From contig NZ_CP010431.2 of assembly GCF_000814845.2 (NCBI RefSeq), positions 5,456,001 to 5,520,000 of the forward strand: a DNA stretch of 64,000 nt. Direction: 5' to 3'. Position 1 is the first letter of the stretch. Every line of letters starts with the position of its first letter. This document shows positions 18,715 through 27,592 of this stretch, in pieces. Position numbers and translations under genes: made by a program. The notes under the pieces are model-generated. The model worked only from the letters and a program-made list of their open reading frames with translations, made no database searches and was not told the DNA's origin. The DNA is from Pandoraea sputorum (GTDB lineage Bacteria > Pseudomonadota > Gammaproteobacteria > Burkholderiales > Burkholderiaceae).

Positions 18715-19949
18715 CCCGAGATCAGCAGCATCACACCGGCCACGAGCGTGAGTGCCGCGAGCAAACCGGGGAAGAGGCGTACGGCGGCGCGTCCGATCGG
18801 GGCGGCCGGCCCTTGCCGCAATTCGAACGCAGCGAGCAGGCACGCCGCGAAGATCAGCGGCAGCAGATAGTAGATGCCGCGATACAGCACCAGCGCGCCC
18901 GCGACCTGACTGATCGGTGCGTGACCGTTCGTCGCCAGCAGGATCACCGCTTCGAACACGCCGACGCCGCCCGGCACGTGGCTGAGCACGCCGAGCGCCA
19001 TTGCAATGGCGTAGAAGACGACGAACGTCGGCAGATCGACCACACCGGCGGGCAGCAGGCACCAGAGCGCGGCGGCGGCCATGCCGAGGTCGGCGGCGGA
19101 GATCACCAACTGACGCACCGCGAGGCGCAGCGGCGGCAACGGCATCGACCAGCGGCCGAAAATCGCGACCGAGCGTTTGCGTGCGCACAGGACGAGGAAC
19201 GCGGCCGCGCCCGCCAGCAGCAGCGCGGCGAAGGCCTGCAACATCCACGCGGGAATCGGCACCAGCGCCGAGACGCGCGACGCGCCCCACAACATCCCCA
19301 GCGAGCCGAACACCGTCATCCCGAGACCGAACGCCCCGGCGTTGAAGGCGACGGCCTGCGCGACCTTCGACGCATCGACGCCCGCCGCCGCGTACATCCG
19401 CATGCGCACCGTGCCGCCCGTCAGCACGCCGAGACCGACGGAGTTGCCGAGCGCATAGGCAATGAACGACGTCAGCACGACGGTCGAGCGCTTCACCTTC
19501 GCCCCGGCGTACGCGAGCCCCGAGATGTCGTAGCCGGTGAGCGCCGCATAGCTCGCCAACGTTGCCAGCATGGCCAGCACGAGGCGCGTCACCGGCGTGG
19601 CGTGAATGGCCGCGATCACGTTGTCGTAATGCACGTGTCGCAACATGTGGTGCAGCGCGTCGAAGACGAACAGGCCGAGCAGCAGCACACCGGCGACGAT
19701 CAGCCACGGGCGGGCGGCACTCCACGGAAAGCGTCTGATCAGGCGGATAGGCGCGGGCAAGGCCAGCCAGGCGGCATCGACGGGCGAAGCGGGCGAAGCG
19801 GAGGAAGCACTGGGTAATTCGGGCGGGTTGCCGTCACCCTCGCCAGCGGCAGAGGCCGCAGCGCTGTGGCCGGCAGTGGCCGGAGAAAGCGCCACATCAG
19901 AAGCGGGATCGGCGGGCCGGCTCGGGCACGCACGGGGCGGTTCAGTCAT
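18711..19949 (-). CDS. mprF: Lysyl-phosphatidylglycerol flippase domain of MprF (separate reading frame)
   Basis: The 412-residue protein has a Pro/Ala/Ser-rich N-terminal tail of about 70 residues and then eight hydrophobic helices of the UPF0104/MprF flippase type. Key stretches are SYAALTGYDISGLAYAG, YALGNSVGLGVLTGGTVRMRMY and GVLSHVPGGVGVFEAVILL. This domain moves lysyl-phosphatidylglycerol to the outer leaflet. The frame ends in VAGVMLLISG and a TGA, exactly where fused MprF proteins run on into their synthase half. The start has AAGGA about ten bases upstream. It is the first gene of the mprF-acvB operon. Confidence 0.82.
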   Translation of the reverse strand: MTEPPRACPSRPADPASDVALSPATAGHSAAASAAGEGDGNPPELPSASSASPASPVDAAWLALPAPIRLIRRFPWSAARPWLIVAGVLLLGLFVFDALHHMLRHVHYDNVIAAIHATPVTRLVLAMLATLASYAALTGYDISGLAYAGAKVKRSTVVLTSFIAYALGNSVGLGVLTGGTVRMRMYAAAGVDASKVAQAVAFNAGAFGLGMTVFGSLGMLWGASRVSALVPIPAWMLQAFAALLLAGAAAFLVLCARKRSVAIFGRWSMPLPPLRLAVRQLVISAADLGMAAAALWCLLPAGVVDLPTFVVFYAIAMALGVLSHVPGGVGVFEAVILLATNGHAPISQVAGALVLYRGIYYLLPLIFAACLLAAFELRQGPAAPIGRAAVRLFPGLLAALTLVAGVMLLISG

Positions 19950-20438
19950 GTTTCGGTCGTTCCTTCGGCCGGCACGACGTCATCGGGACGCCGCCCTCAA
20001 GGCCTGTGGGCGAGTCGGAGCCTGTCAGTCTTGGGAGATAGCTTACACCGCGATGCGTAACAGGTCTTGTCGGTGCCGCACTGACAAAGCGCGCACTTAA
20101 TGTGATGAACCGCCCGCAAAGCGCCGCCGGACGGGCGTCTGCGGGCGATGCTTTACGTTATGAGGGAGTTTCGGCAGCGCAATATCGGTGACGTTCGCCG
20201 CGCAGCGCCCGTCGCGCGGGGTTACGCCCGGACGATTGCATTCCCCTATCGCCCTAAATGCGCGATATATGCAACTTAATGTAAAATGCGCAGGTTTTGC
20301 TGGGTATTTACCCGAAGTTTTTCCTACACTTCGATTTCGAACATCGCCGCAAAGCGGCACGTGCGCACTCCGAACCATTCCGACTCCGAAGAGAGTCGAT
20401 CCGCGGTTCGAAGTTTTGTGCGCGGGGGGAGTTAAGTA
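19950..20438. other. Divergent intergenic region, mprF / serine hydrolase
   Basis: In these 489 bases the mprF leader reads left and the serine-hydrolase leader reads right. A TAAAAT at 20282-20287, in a locally AT-rich stretch, is a possible -10 for the rightward gene, without a clear -35. I see no gene. Confidence 0.4.
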
Positions 20439-21737
20439 ATGAACGTCGAACGGCGCAGCCGTCCGGCAGCAGGGGCACGTTGTACAAAGCTATGGGCGAT
20501 GTCAGGCGATTGGCATGACATGGCACGAGCTATGGGGCGTACCGGCGCGTCTGCACGCCGTGTTGTCCTGACTATCCTGCTGGGCGCTGCCACACTGATG
20601 ACGGCGAGCCACGCGCTCGCCCAGACGCCGTCGAGCGCGTCGTCCGCCGCATCCGCCTCTGGTGCGACGAACACTACCGGTGCAGTCGTCGCCCTGCCAT
20701 CATCGGGCGCGGTCACGCCGATCAAGCCCGCCGTGCCGATCGGTCAGTCGACTATCGCGCAGGGTGTCGCGCAGCTCAAGGAGCGCTACAACCTCTCGCA
20801 TGTCTGGCTGCGCACCGAGTCGGACGGCGGCGTCGCGCTCGAAGCCGCCACGTCCGGCGACGAAGTCCAGCAGTTACTGCCCGTCGCGAGCCTGTCGAAG
20901 TCGGTGACGGCTATCGGGATCGCGCTGCTGGTGCAGCAAGGCAAGTTGTCGCTCGACGCCAAACTCAGCGACCTGCTCACCGACTACGCGAAGGAGCACG
21001 GCAAGCCGCTCGATCCGTCATTGCGCGATCTGACCGTGCGACGCCTGCTCGCTCACCGCGCGGGGCTGGCGACGAACGGTTTCAACGATCCGGTTAATGG
21101 TCTGTTCAGCGGGTTGGCCATCCGTCGGGTGGGCGGCAACGCCGACTTCTTCAACTATCTGGATGCGGGCGAGGCCAGTCATTCGACGGGCCGCTCCGAC
21201 TTCGTCTATTCGAACGTCTCGTATCTGTTGCTCGGGATGGTGATCGAAGCGGTGTCCGGCGAGGATTACAAGGACTTCTGCGAGAAGAACATCTTCGCGC
21301 CGCTGGGTGTGACGGATGCGAAGCTGCCCGAAAGCTGGCGCCTGCTTGCGCCGTTCGCGGGCTGGCAGATGTCGACGGGCGCGTTGCTCAAGGTGTGGCG
21401 CGTGTTCGATGTCCGTCACCCGAGTCTGCTCACGGAAAAGACGCTGCGCACGCTGTTGCTCGATAAGCAGTCGGGGCCGGTGAATTCGGATCGCGATGTG
21501 TATTACACGCTCGGCGTGTTCCTGCTGCCGGGGGCCGGGGATCGAAGCTATCGCATCAGTCACGACGGCATCGCCGACTTCTTCCGCACGCAGTCGACCT
21601 ATTACACCGTGGTGGAGAAGACCGTGCCGGGCGACGCCTGGGCGCTGGTGGTCTCGCCGATTCCGTCGCGCGGCCAGTTCGGCGCGCTGCAACGCGACGT
21701 GCGACGCATCATTCGACAGGCGCGTCTGGTGCCTTGA
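20439..21737 (+). CDS. Serine hydrolase, beta-lactamase/penicillin-binding-protein-like
   Basis: A 432-residue exported protein. A hydrophobic stretch at residues 41-58 ends in SHALAQ, a likely signal peptidase site near residue 61, and a low-complexity Ala/Ser linker follows. The catalytic motifs of the class C beta-lactamase fold are visible: SLSK at 151-154 and YSN at 257-259. The third, KTG-like, motif is not obvious; HDG near residue 370 may take its place, as in related esterases. Its substrate is unknown. A GGGGAG Shine-Dalgarno supports the first ATG, though MARAMGRTGAS 27 codons on would give a more usual signal peptide. Confidence 0.8.
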   Translation: MNVERRSRPAAGARCTKLWAMSGDWHDMARAMGRTGASARRVVLTILLGAATLMTASHALAQTPSSASSAASASGATNTTGAVVALPSSGAVTPIKPAVPIGQSTIAQGVAQLKERYNLSHVWLRTESDGGVALEAATSGDEVQQLLPVASLSKSVTAIGIALLVQQGKLSLDAKLSDLLTDYAKEHGKPLDPSLRDLTVRRLLAHRAGLATNGFNDPVNGLFSGLAIRRVGGNADFFNYLDAGEASHSTGRSDFVYSNVSYLLLGMVIEAVSGEDYKDFCEKNIFAPLGVTDAKLPESWRLLAPFAGWQMSTGALLKVWRVFDVRHPSLLTEKTLRTLLLDKQSGPVNSDRDVYYTLGVFLLPGAGDRSYRISHDGIADFFRTQSTYYTVVEKTVPGDAWALVVSPIPSRGQFGALQRDVRRIIRQARLVP

Positions 21738-22068
21738 GGGATGACTCTGCGACGGGGGCGTCGCCCAGACCTGCGGCGTCTGTGAAATCGGAGAAGTCGC
21801 AGACGTACGTCCCCGCAATCAGGCCGCGTTTCTGCGACGCGGTCAATTGCTTGATGCGGTACTCGGCACGCGAGGCCGCCGACCGGTCGGCAAACGATAG
21901 CGACAACAACACACGCGACGGCGGATACGCCCGCGTGAAGCGCGCCCCCTTCCCCGCCACATGCGCGGCATAACGCGCTTGCACGTCGACCGTGATCCCT
22001 GTGTAAATGCGCCCACCGGCACACTCCAGCAAATAGAGATACCAGGGCTTCGGTGCTGCAACGGTCAT
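21709..22068 (-). CDS. GIY-YIG domain protein (YhbQ/UPF0213-like)
   Basis: A 119-residue protein whose N-terminal half is a GIY-YIG nuclease fold: WYLYLLECAGGRIYTGITVD carries the paired aromatic-x-aromatic and IYTGIT motifs, followed by HVAGKGARFTRAYPP. Small free-standing members such as YhbQ may act on DNA, but their role is unclear. The last 30 residues are not conserved in the family as I know it. The 3' end overlaps the convergent serine hydrolase gene by 29 bases. The start at MTVAAPKPW lacks a strong Shine-Dalgarno; a TTG six codons upstream is possible. Confidence 0.83.
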   Translation of the reverse strand: MTVAAPKPWYLYLLECAGGRIYTGITVDVQARYAAHVAGKGARFTRAYPPSRVLLSLSFADRSAASRAEYRIKQLTASQKRGLIAGTYVCDFSDFTDAAGLGDAPVAESSLKAPDAPVE

Positions 22069-22192
22069 GACTTCGTTCTGTTCCAACGCATGATTTCACT
22101 TCAGAAGGGATGCGCGTATTGTAGTCGCACCATCCCACAGACCGAACCATGTAAGATCGCTGTTCTGGCCCATCATCAAAACGACAAGCGCC

Positions 22193-23647
22193 ATGAACGA
22201 AACGGTTTCGTCGGAGACACTGCACGCCTCGAATCTCTTGCGTCGCGAACGATTACGCGCCCGGTTGCGGGCGCTCGGCGGTTACGCCGCCTTCGCGCTT
22301 CTCGCGCTGGCGCTATGGGCAGCGAGTCATGGAAGCACCACGCTCGGGCTATCGCCCACGGCCGCGCAAGCAGCTGTCCTCGTGCTCTTCACCATCGGTG
22401 CGTGGGCGTTCGGTCTGTTCCCCGAACCGGTCACTACGCTGACCTTCTTCCTGCTCGCCACACTGCTACATGTCGCGAAGCCGGAAGTCATCTTTGCCGG
22501 TTTTCATTCCGCCGCGTGGTGGCTTGTCTTCGGTGGCGCGGTCACAGGGCTTGCCGTGCGCACCACCGGGCTCGGCTCGCGACTTGCGTCCACGGTATTC
22601 GCGCTGAAGCGTCCGACTTACCCCCGGTATGTCGCGTCTGTGATGGTGGCCGCGGTCGGTCTCGCCTTCGTGATGCCCTCGACCACCGGCCGTATTCTGC
22701 TGCTCATTCCCATCGTGCTCGCGCTCGCAGATCGCATCGGACTTACCGAAGGACGACGCGGACGCACCGGTCTCGTGATGATGGTCGCCGCCGCAAGCTA
22801 CATGCCGCCCACGACGATCCTTCCCGCGAACATTCCGAACAGCGTGCTGATGGGCGCGGCCGACTCCTTCTATGGCGTGAAGCTGCATTACGCGCCGTAT
22901 CTGCTGCTGCACTTCCCGGTGCTCGGCGCACTCAAGGCGGTCATTCTCGTGTGGGTCGTCTGCCGTCTATTCCCGGATGACGGCCCGCTCACGAACACAT
23001 CCACCACAACCACGCCGCCGCTCACGGCCGACGCGCGCCACCTGTCCATTCTGCTGGCGCTCGCGCTGGCAGGGTTTGCGACGGACGCATGGCATGGCAT
23101 CTCCCCCGCGTGGATCTCCGTCGCCGCCGCCATCCTTTGTCTGCTGCCCGCGATTCACATCGTGACGCCGAAGACCTTCACCGACCAGATGCAGATCACT
23201 CCGCTCATCTACGTCGCAGGGTTCCTCGGTGTGGGTGCCGTAGTCGCTGACAGTGGTCTGGGAGAGAAGGTCGCGCGGTTGTGTCTGGACGCCGTCGGTA
23301 TGGTGCCCGGCACGCCGGTCGTCAATGCAGCGTGGCTCATCGCCATCGGCGCGGCCATCGGGCTTGTGGCGACCCTACCCGGTCTGCCCGCCGTACTCAC
23401 ACCGCTTGCGGGCCAGCTCTCCACGGCGAGCGGCCTGCCGCTCTACACCGTCCTGATGCTTCAGGTGCCGGTGTTCTCGACCGTGTTGTTGCCGTATCAA
23501 AGCCCGCCGATGATGATCGCGATGCACCTCGGCGGCGTCGGCATGCGAGACGGCACACGGCTGACCGTCGTCATGACGATCATCTCGCTGGTGCTGCTCT
23601 TTCCGTTGGATTATGTGTGGTGGCGTGTGCTCGGCATGTTGCCGTAA
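22193..23647 (+). CDS. DASS-family anion:sodium symporter / SLC13-like permease
   Basis: A 484-residue inner-membrane protein with about twelve hydrophobic segments. Features of the divalent-anion:sodium symporter family are FVMPSTTGRILLLIPIVLAL, with the STT-like motif, and MPPTTILPANIPNSVLMGAA in the first half. LPYQSPPMMIAMHLGGV is the pseudo-symmetric counterpart. Substrates in the family are dicarboxylates, citrate or sulfate; the sequence does not decide. It stands alone on the plus strand, and its last 37 bases overlap the convergent last gene of the type III operon. Confidence 0.8.
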   Translation: MNETVSSETLHASNLLRRERLRARLRALGGYAAFALLALALWAASHGSTTLGLSPTAAQAAVLVLFTIGAWAFGLFPEPVTTLTFFLLATLLHVAKPEVIFAGFHSAAWWLVFGGAVTGLAVRTTGLGSRLASTVFALKRPTYPRYVASVMVAAVGLAFVMPSTTGRILLLIPIVLALADRIGLTEGRRGRTGLVMMVAAASYMPPTTILPANIPNSVLMGAADSFYGVKLHYAPYLLLHFPVLGALKAVILVWVVCRLFPDDGPLTNTSTTTTPPLTADARHLSILLALALAGFATDAWHGISPAWISVAAAILCLLPAIHIVTPKTFTDQMQITPLIYVAGFLGVGAVVADSGLGEKVARLCLDAVGMVPGTPVVNAAWLIAIGAAIGLVATLPGLPAVLTPLAGQLSTASGLPLYTVLMLQVPVFSTVLLPYQSPPMMIAMHLGGVGMRDGTRLTVVMTIISLVLLFPLDYVWWRVLGMLP

Positions 23648-24144
23648 GCCACCGCAGACGAGGAAGAAGAGGAGGACGAGGAGGACGACGTGTCGCGAGC
23701 GACCATATGACGCGTCGGAATTCCCTGGTGATCGCGGCAAAATACCAACCAGCGATCGCCGTCCTCGTCGCGCCAGAATGCACCCTCACGCTCCAGGATC
23801 ACGCCCAGCCGAAGCCGCGCGTCGCGCAAATGGGCGTCGCTCACGCCCGGCAGGATCATCCCCCGTACGTAGCTCAGATGCGGCACCGTTCGCAGCAACG
23901 TGCGGATCAGCTGACAGAATCGCCTCACCGCCTGATCGCTCGCCCGCGCCTGCGCATCAAGCCGAAAATCGGTGATCGTCAGCACGTAACCGGCAGCGAC
24001 TTTGTCGAGACGATGACAAAGGGACAGCTCGCCGTTCTCGACGCGTTGTCCCAGGGCGATGTGCATGCGTTCGCAGACTTCCGCGCGCGCCTTGAAACGG
24101 TGAGTCCTGAAAAATGCCGCAACGGCGCGCTCGCAGACTGTCAT
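23611..24144 (-). CDS. SseE-like type III secretion protein
   Basis: A 177-residue soluble protein, last in the translocator operon. The pattern of residues 70-145 resembles my memory of SPI-2 SseE: LIRTLLRTVPHLSYVRGMIL, then RLRLGVILEREGAF and DEDGDRWLVF. Its place after the SctB gene is also that of sseE. No function is established for SseE itself. The C-terminus is odd: eleven serines in a row, coded by a TCC/TCG repeat, then a tail that reads across the last 37 bases of the convergent permease gene. This suggests that a native stop was lost. It starts 31 bases after the sctB stop. Confidence 0.6.
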   Translation of the reverse strand: MTVCERAVAAFFRTHRFKARAEVCERMHIALGQRVENGELSLCHRLDKVAAGYVLTITDFRLDAQARASDQAVRRFCQLIRTLLRTVPHLSYVRGMILPGVSDAHLRDARLRLGVILEREGAFWRDEDGDRWLVFCRDHQGIPTRHMVARDTSSSSSSSSSSSAVAYGNMPSTRHHT

Positions 24145-24175
24145 GAATGGGTCACTGGATAAGTCACTGGCTGAG

Positions 24176-24814
24176 TTAGCGGATGGCTTCGTAAAGCTTG
24201 GTGAGATGTTGCCCCGCGAGGCCGTACAGCTGACGCGTGACGTCGCGCAACTCGCCGCTCGCCGCATCGATACGCTGACGCAAACGATCGTTGCTCTTGC
24301 GCGTCTCGTCGGTCAGTCCGGTGGCGAACTCGCCGACCACCTCGTTGTCCCGCCCCCGATTCGACAGGTCGGCGGCTGCGAACTCGAACGCCGGTTTGCC
24401 GAACTGCCCGACGCCGCTCACCACGCCCCCGAACATCTGCCCGATCTCCATCTTGTCGCGCATGCCGTAGCGCGCGCCGATTGCGCTGCCGCCGAGCGCC
24501 ATGACGCCCGTGAAAAGTGACCCACCAGCGGACGTCATCGCGGCCTCGTAGTGCTTCTTGTTGGCCTGGTATTTCTCGTCACGCGCCGCCACGCCTCTCG
24601 CGAACAGCATCACGTCGTGACGCGTGCGGTACGACTGATCGGTGTTGCGTTCGCCGACGCGAATTTCCATCATCAGCTTCACCAGTTGCATGAGCGTCAC
24701 CAGTCCATCGACGGCACGTCCGCCACGGTCCGGCATCTGCACATTCGACACCCATGCGCCGCGCTCACTCTGCGCCGTGGTCTGCCACGGCTTCGTCGTT
24801 GCTATGCCTGTCAT
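24176..24814 (-). CDS. sctB: Type III secretion translocator, SctB (SseD/EspB/YopD-like)
   Basis: A 212-residue protein with one hydrophobic segment at about residues 94-115 (TSAGGSLFTGVMALGGSAIG) and a C-terminal amphipathic, coiled-coil-prone region (ETRKSNDRLRQRIDAASGELRD). That is the layout of the minor pore-forming translocators SseD, EspB and YopD, which insert in the host membrane with SctE. It follows the SctE gene by 75 bases, as sseD follows sseC. The start at MTGIATTKPW has AAGGGGAA upstream. Assignment rests on architecture and gene order. Confidence 0.72.
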   Translation of the reverse strand: MTGIATTKPWQTTAQSERGAWVSNVQMPDRGGRAVDGLVTLMQLVKLMMEIRVGERNTDQSYRTRHDVMLFARGVAARDEKYQANKKHYEAAMTSAGGSLFTGVMALGGSAIGARYGMRDKMEIGQMFGGVVSGVGQFGKPAFEFAAADLSNRGRDNEVVGEFATGLTDETRKSNDRLRQRIDAASGELRDVTRQLYGLAGQHLTKLYEAIR

Positions 24815-24889
24815 TTGCGTTCCCCTTTGCGTTCCATTTTCCGAAGACGCAGCCGAAGCCGCGTCGATGATCGATAACACGCACGCCGC

Positions 24890-26383
24890 TCACGCCATCG
24901 AGGCGGCGATGCGCATGCGCACAGCGCCTGTCTTCGTCACGGCGTCGCTGGCCGATTCCGCGATCTCGCCCTGCTGCGCCGACAAGGTCTCCATGCGTTT
25001 GGCGACGCGCTTCTTGTCGTCGCCGTTGAGCTCCATCAGGAACTGCAACCACAGCATTTCCGTGCCGATATCGCGCGCCTGCCGCTGAAGCTTCGCGCGC
25101 TGAATACCGATCGCGCCCGCCGTGATCTCGCGCGCGCCCACCACGCCACCGCGAATCACACCCGAGAGCGACCACATGCCGCGCACGATGGCGCGACGTC
25201 CCTGAGCGCCGATCTGCTGGCTGAACGACTTCGTCACATCGGTCGCCGTCACGCGTGCGCCCTTGGCCACCTGCTTGCCCGTCGACTTGACGACGTTATC
25301 GAACGAGCGCGACACCATCCGCTCGACCATCTCCTGCGTGAACTGCTCGGCCATGCGGTTAAAGCCACGTTTGACGAGATTGCGTGCGGTGCGCGTGCCG
25401 CTCTGCGCGAGCGACTTGCCGACGCGTTTTCCGACTTCCATGCCGACCTGATACGAAACTTCGGAGACGACACGCTGTTTGATCGCACCGATCGCTGCGT
25501 CGTCACCGGCCTTGACCGCTTTCGTGAGCGCTTCGCCCGCGCCGCCCTTCATCACACGCGTGGCAGTCTTCGTCACTGAGCGCGACGCCATGAATCCGCG
25601 CACCGACGTACCGAAGCCGACGACCATGCCGAGCGCCTGAAACGCCATCTGCGCGTAGCCCCACTTCGTGGCTTCCGCCTCGTACTTCTCGGCGTTCTCC
25701 GGATCGACGAGCGCCATCGTTTTGTAGACCGCAGCGCCGATGCCCGCGACGCCCGCGCCGATGTCGGCAATGCCGCCCGCAATCATCAGCGGGTTCATCG
25801 TCAGCACGCCGGTCACGAGCTTGACGGCGCCCACGACGACATCGATGGCCGCGACGATCCAATCGAAGATCACACCGAAGATGCCGCCCTTGCGCGCCTT
25901 GTCGGCATCCTTCGTGGCGGCGTCCATCTGCTCGCGGAATTTCTGGAGGTCTTCTTGCCGTAGCTTGTCTTGACGCTCCGCCAGCAGTTCCAGCGCCTTC
26001 TGTGTCGACTTCGCCGTATCGCCCATCGCTTGCATCGAGATCATCGACGCCACCATCACGAGCGTGGACGGATCGAGCTCCTCGAGACTCGCCAGATCGA
26101 TCACGCCGAACTGCGACTGGGGACGCATGCCATCCGCCGCCATCGCACTACCAAGCGAATACAGACGCTGCAGCAGGCGGGCGAACGCTCCTTCCGCGTT
26201 CTGCCACGCCCCGGCGTCGGTCGCGTCGGGAAGGAAGTCTTCCGACGAGAGCCAATCGTCGGACATCTTGTCGTTTCGCAGGGCATGCGGCCCGATCGTG
26301 TCCGTGAGCTGCCTCGTGGGCTCCCGAACAGCGCCCAGGGATGACGGACGGTATGCCGCGCCTACTGCGCCAATCACAGTCAT
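24890..26383 (-). CDS. sctE: Type III secretion translocator, SctE (SseC/EspD/YopB-like)
   Basis: The 497-residue major translocator. A coiled-coil-prone segment (residues 124-165, KSTQKALELLAERQDKLRQE) precedes two long hydrophobic stretches at about 167-226 and a further one at 241-262. The first of these contain VGAVKLVTGVLTMNPLMIAGG, a sequence style typical of YopB/SipB/SseC proteins. A long Arg/Lys-rich C-terminal region follows. In type III systems it forms the host-membrane pore with SctB and is held soluble before secretion by a SycD-type chaperone, encoded just upstream here. Its ATG overlaps the chaperone stop (ATGA), and AAAGGA gives a good Shine-Dalgarno. Confidence 0.85.
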   Translation of the reverse strand: MTVIGAVGAAYRPSSLGAVREPTRQLTDTIGPHALRNDKMSDDWLSSEDFLPDATDAGAWQNAEGAFARLLQRLYSLGSAMAADGMRPQSQFGVIDLASLEELDPSTLVMVASMISMQAMGDTAKSTQKALELLAERQDKLRQEDLQKFREQMDAATKDADKARKGGIFGVIFDWIVAAIDVVVGAVKLVTGVLTMNPLMIAGGIADIGAGVAGIGAAVYKTMALVDPENAEKYEAEATKWGYAQMAFQALGMVVGFGTSVRGFMASRSVTKTATRVMKGGAGEALTKAVKAGDDAAIGAIKQRVVSEVSYQVGMEVGKRVGKSLAQSGTRTARNLVKRGFNRMAEQFTQEMVERMVSRSFDNVVKSTGKQVAKGARVTATDVTKSFSQQIGAQGRRAIVRGMWSLSGVIRGGVVGAREITAGAIGIQRAKLQRQARDIGTEMLWLQFLMELNGDDKKRVAKRMETLSAQQGEIAESASDAVTKTGAVRMRIAASMA

Positions 26384-26907
26384 GTGTTTCCTTTCGATGG
26401 AGAAGTTGACAGGGCGTCGCACCGGGCGCGCGCCGAATGTGCGAGCTTGCGATGGTGCGTGTTCTCGCCGCAGAGCCGCAACGTCGCGAGGTAGGCTTTC
26501 GTCGCGTAAGACGCATTACCCACACTCTCGTAACTCATGCCCGCCAGATACGACGGACGCGGGTCCGCCGCGCGGATCACACCGGCCTTGGCAAAGCACG
26601 GCAGCGCGTCGGCATGCTGGCCGAGCCGCTGATAGCACAGGCCAAGACCGAACCAGTCGTCGAACGACCATTGGTCGAGCGTGGCGAGCATGAAGTAGAT
26701 ACGTTGCGCGGCCGCGATCTCGCCTTCCTTGAAACGTTGAAGCGCGTACGCACGAACGCACGCCAGATCGCTTTCGTCGAGATCCGCCAGCATGCGCAGC
26801 GCGCCACCTCGCTCGAAGAAGCGCGAGAAGATCGCCGCTGTGTCGTCGGCTGACGTGTCGTGCGTCTTATGTGCCAGCAATGAGGACATCGATGAAGATG
26901 AATTCAC
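26380..26907 (-). CDS. Class II type III secretion chaperone (SycD/LcrH/SscA-like, TPR)
   Basis: The 175-residue protein has tandem tetratricopeptide helices at about residues 48-150: YALQRFKEGEIAAAQRIYFML, then WFGLGLCYQRLGQHADALPC and YLAGMSYESVGNASYATKAY. These match the TPR array of the SycD/LcrH/CesD chaperones. Such proteins bind hydrophobic translocators (SctE, SctB) in the bacterial cytosol. The gene is immediately upstream of sctE and coupled to it by an ATGA overlap. It also overlaps the preceding gene by GTGA. I use the GTG at 26907; an ATG six codons later is an alternative. Confidence 0.85.
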   Translation of the reverse strand: MNSSSSMSSLLAHKTHDTSADDTAAIFSRFFERGGALRMLADLDESDLACVRAYALQRFKEGEIAAAQRIYFMLATLDQWSFDDWFGLGLCYQRLGQHADALPCFAKAGVIRAADPRPSYLAGMSYESVGNASYATKAYLATLRLCGENTHHRKLAHSARARCDALSTSPSKGNT

Positions 26908-27530
26908 GAGCGCATCGAACCGTTGATCTGATTGAGCTGCTGCCCGCGCGAGCTGATGATCGTGTTGGCGAGCGTCGAGACGCCGTTGTATTCCTGGAGA
27001 AACTTGTTGATTTCGATGTTCTCGATGGTGCGGCTGTCGGTCGCTTCTTCACCCCGGCTGTCGGCCGCCGCCTTGAGCGCGCGCAGATGGTCTGCGCGGT
27101 AGTCGCCCGACGCCCCCGACGGTCCGACATAACCGTCCTCGCCGACTTTCTTGCTGCGTGCTTCCCAATCCTTCAGCGTCTTCTTCGCGCCGCTGTCGTC
27201 GATGGTGATCCTGAGGTCGTGCTTGTCGAAAAATTCGCGGATGCCGTCACCGATTTTGGTCGTTGCCGTCGTGCTGGTGCCGAGCTTGTTGATGAGCGTT
27301 TCGATCTGGTTTGCCACGTCGCGCGCCTCGCGACCGTGCGCCTGACGCGCGCGCATCGAGTCGATCTTCAGCTTGGCGTCGCCGCCGCTGGCCTGCATGA
27401 GCGTGGCAGCGTGCGCCAGCAATAGCGAGTGAATGTCGACGGTGCGTGTGGACGTCAGCGTGACGTCCGGCGACATCTGCTGCGAGACCGACGCGCCGTA
27501 GCGATACACATTCGATTGGATTGAAGTCAT
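26904..27530 (-). CDS. Putative type III needle-extension/tip protein, SseB/EspA-like (copy 2)
   Basis: A 208-residue hydrophilic protein. Its profile follows SseB/EspA: a helical N-terminal part (DIHSLLLAHAATLMQ), then KIDSMRARQAHGREARDV, a middle segment REFFDKHDLRITIDD, and a long C-terminal helix IENIEINKFLQEYNGVSTL. EspA-type proteins polymerise as a sheath between needle and translocation pore. Its C-terminal IExxxxxFLxxY pattern recurs in the gene before it, so the two look like tandem paralogues. Gene order (just upstream of the SycD-like chaperone) equals that of sseB. The start has AGGA upstream. Confidence 0.62.
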   Translation of the reverse strand: MTSIQSNVYRYGASVSQQMSPDVTLTSTRTVDIHSLLLAHAATLMQASGGDAKLKIDSMRARQAHGREARDVANQIETLINKLGTSTTATTKIGDGIREFFDKHDLRITIDDSGAKKTLKDWEARSKKVGEDGYVGPSGASGDYRADHLRALKAAADSRGEEATDSRTIENIEINKFLQEYNGVSTLANTIISSRGQQLNQINGSMRS

Positions 27531-27592
27531 GGGGTCGTTCCTGAATTCGGTATGAGAGGGGAAGAGATGAGACGTGAAGAGAAAGGCAGCCG

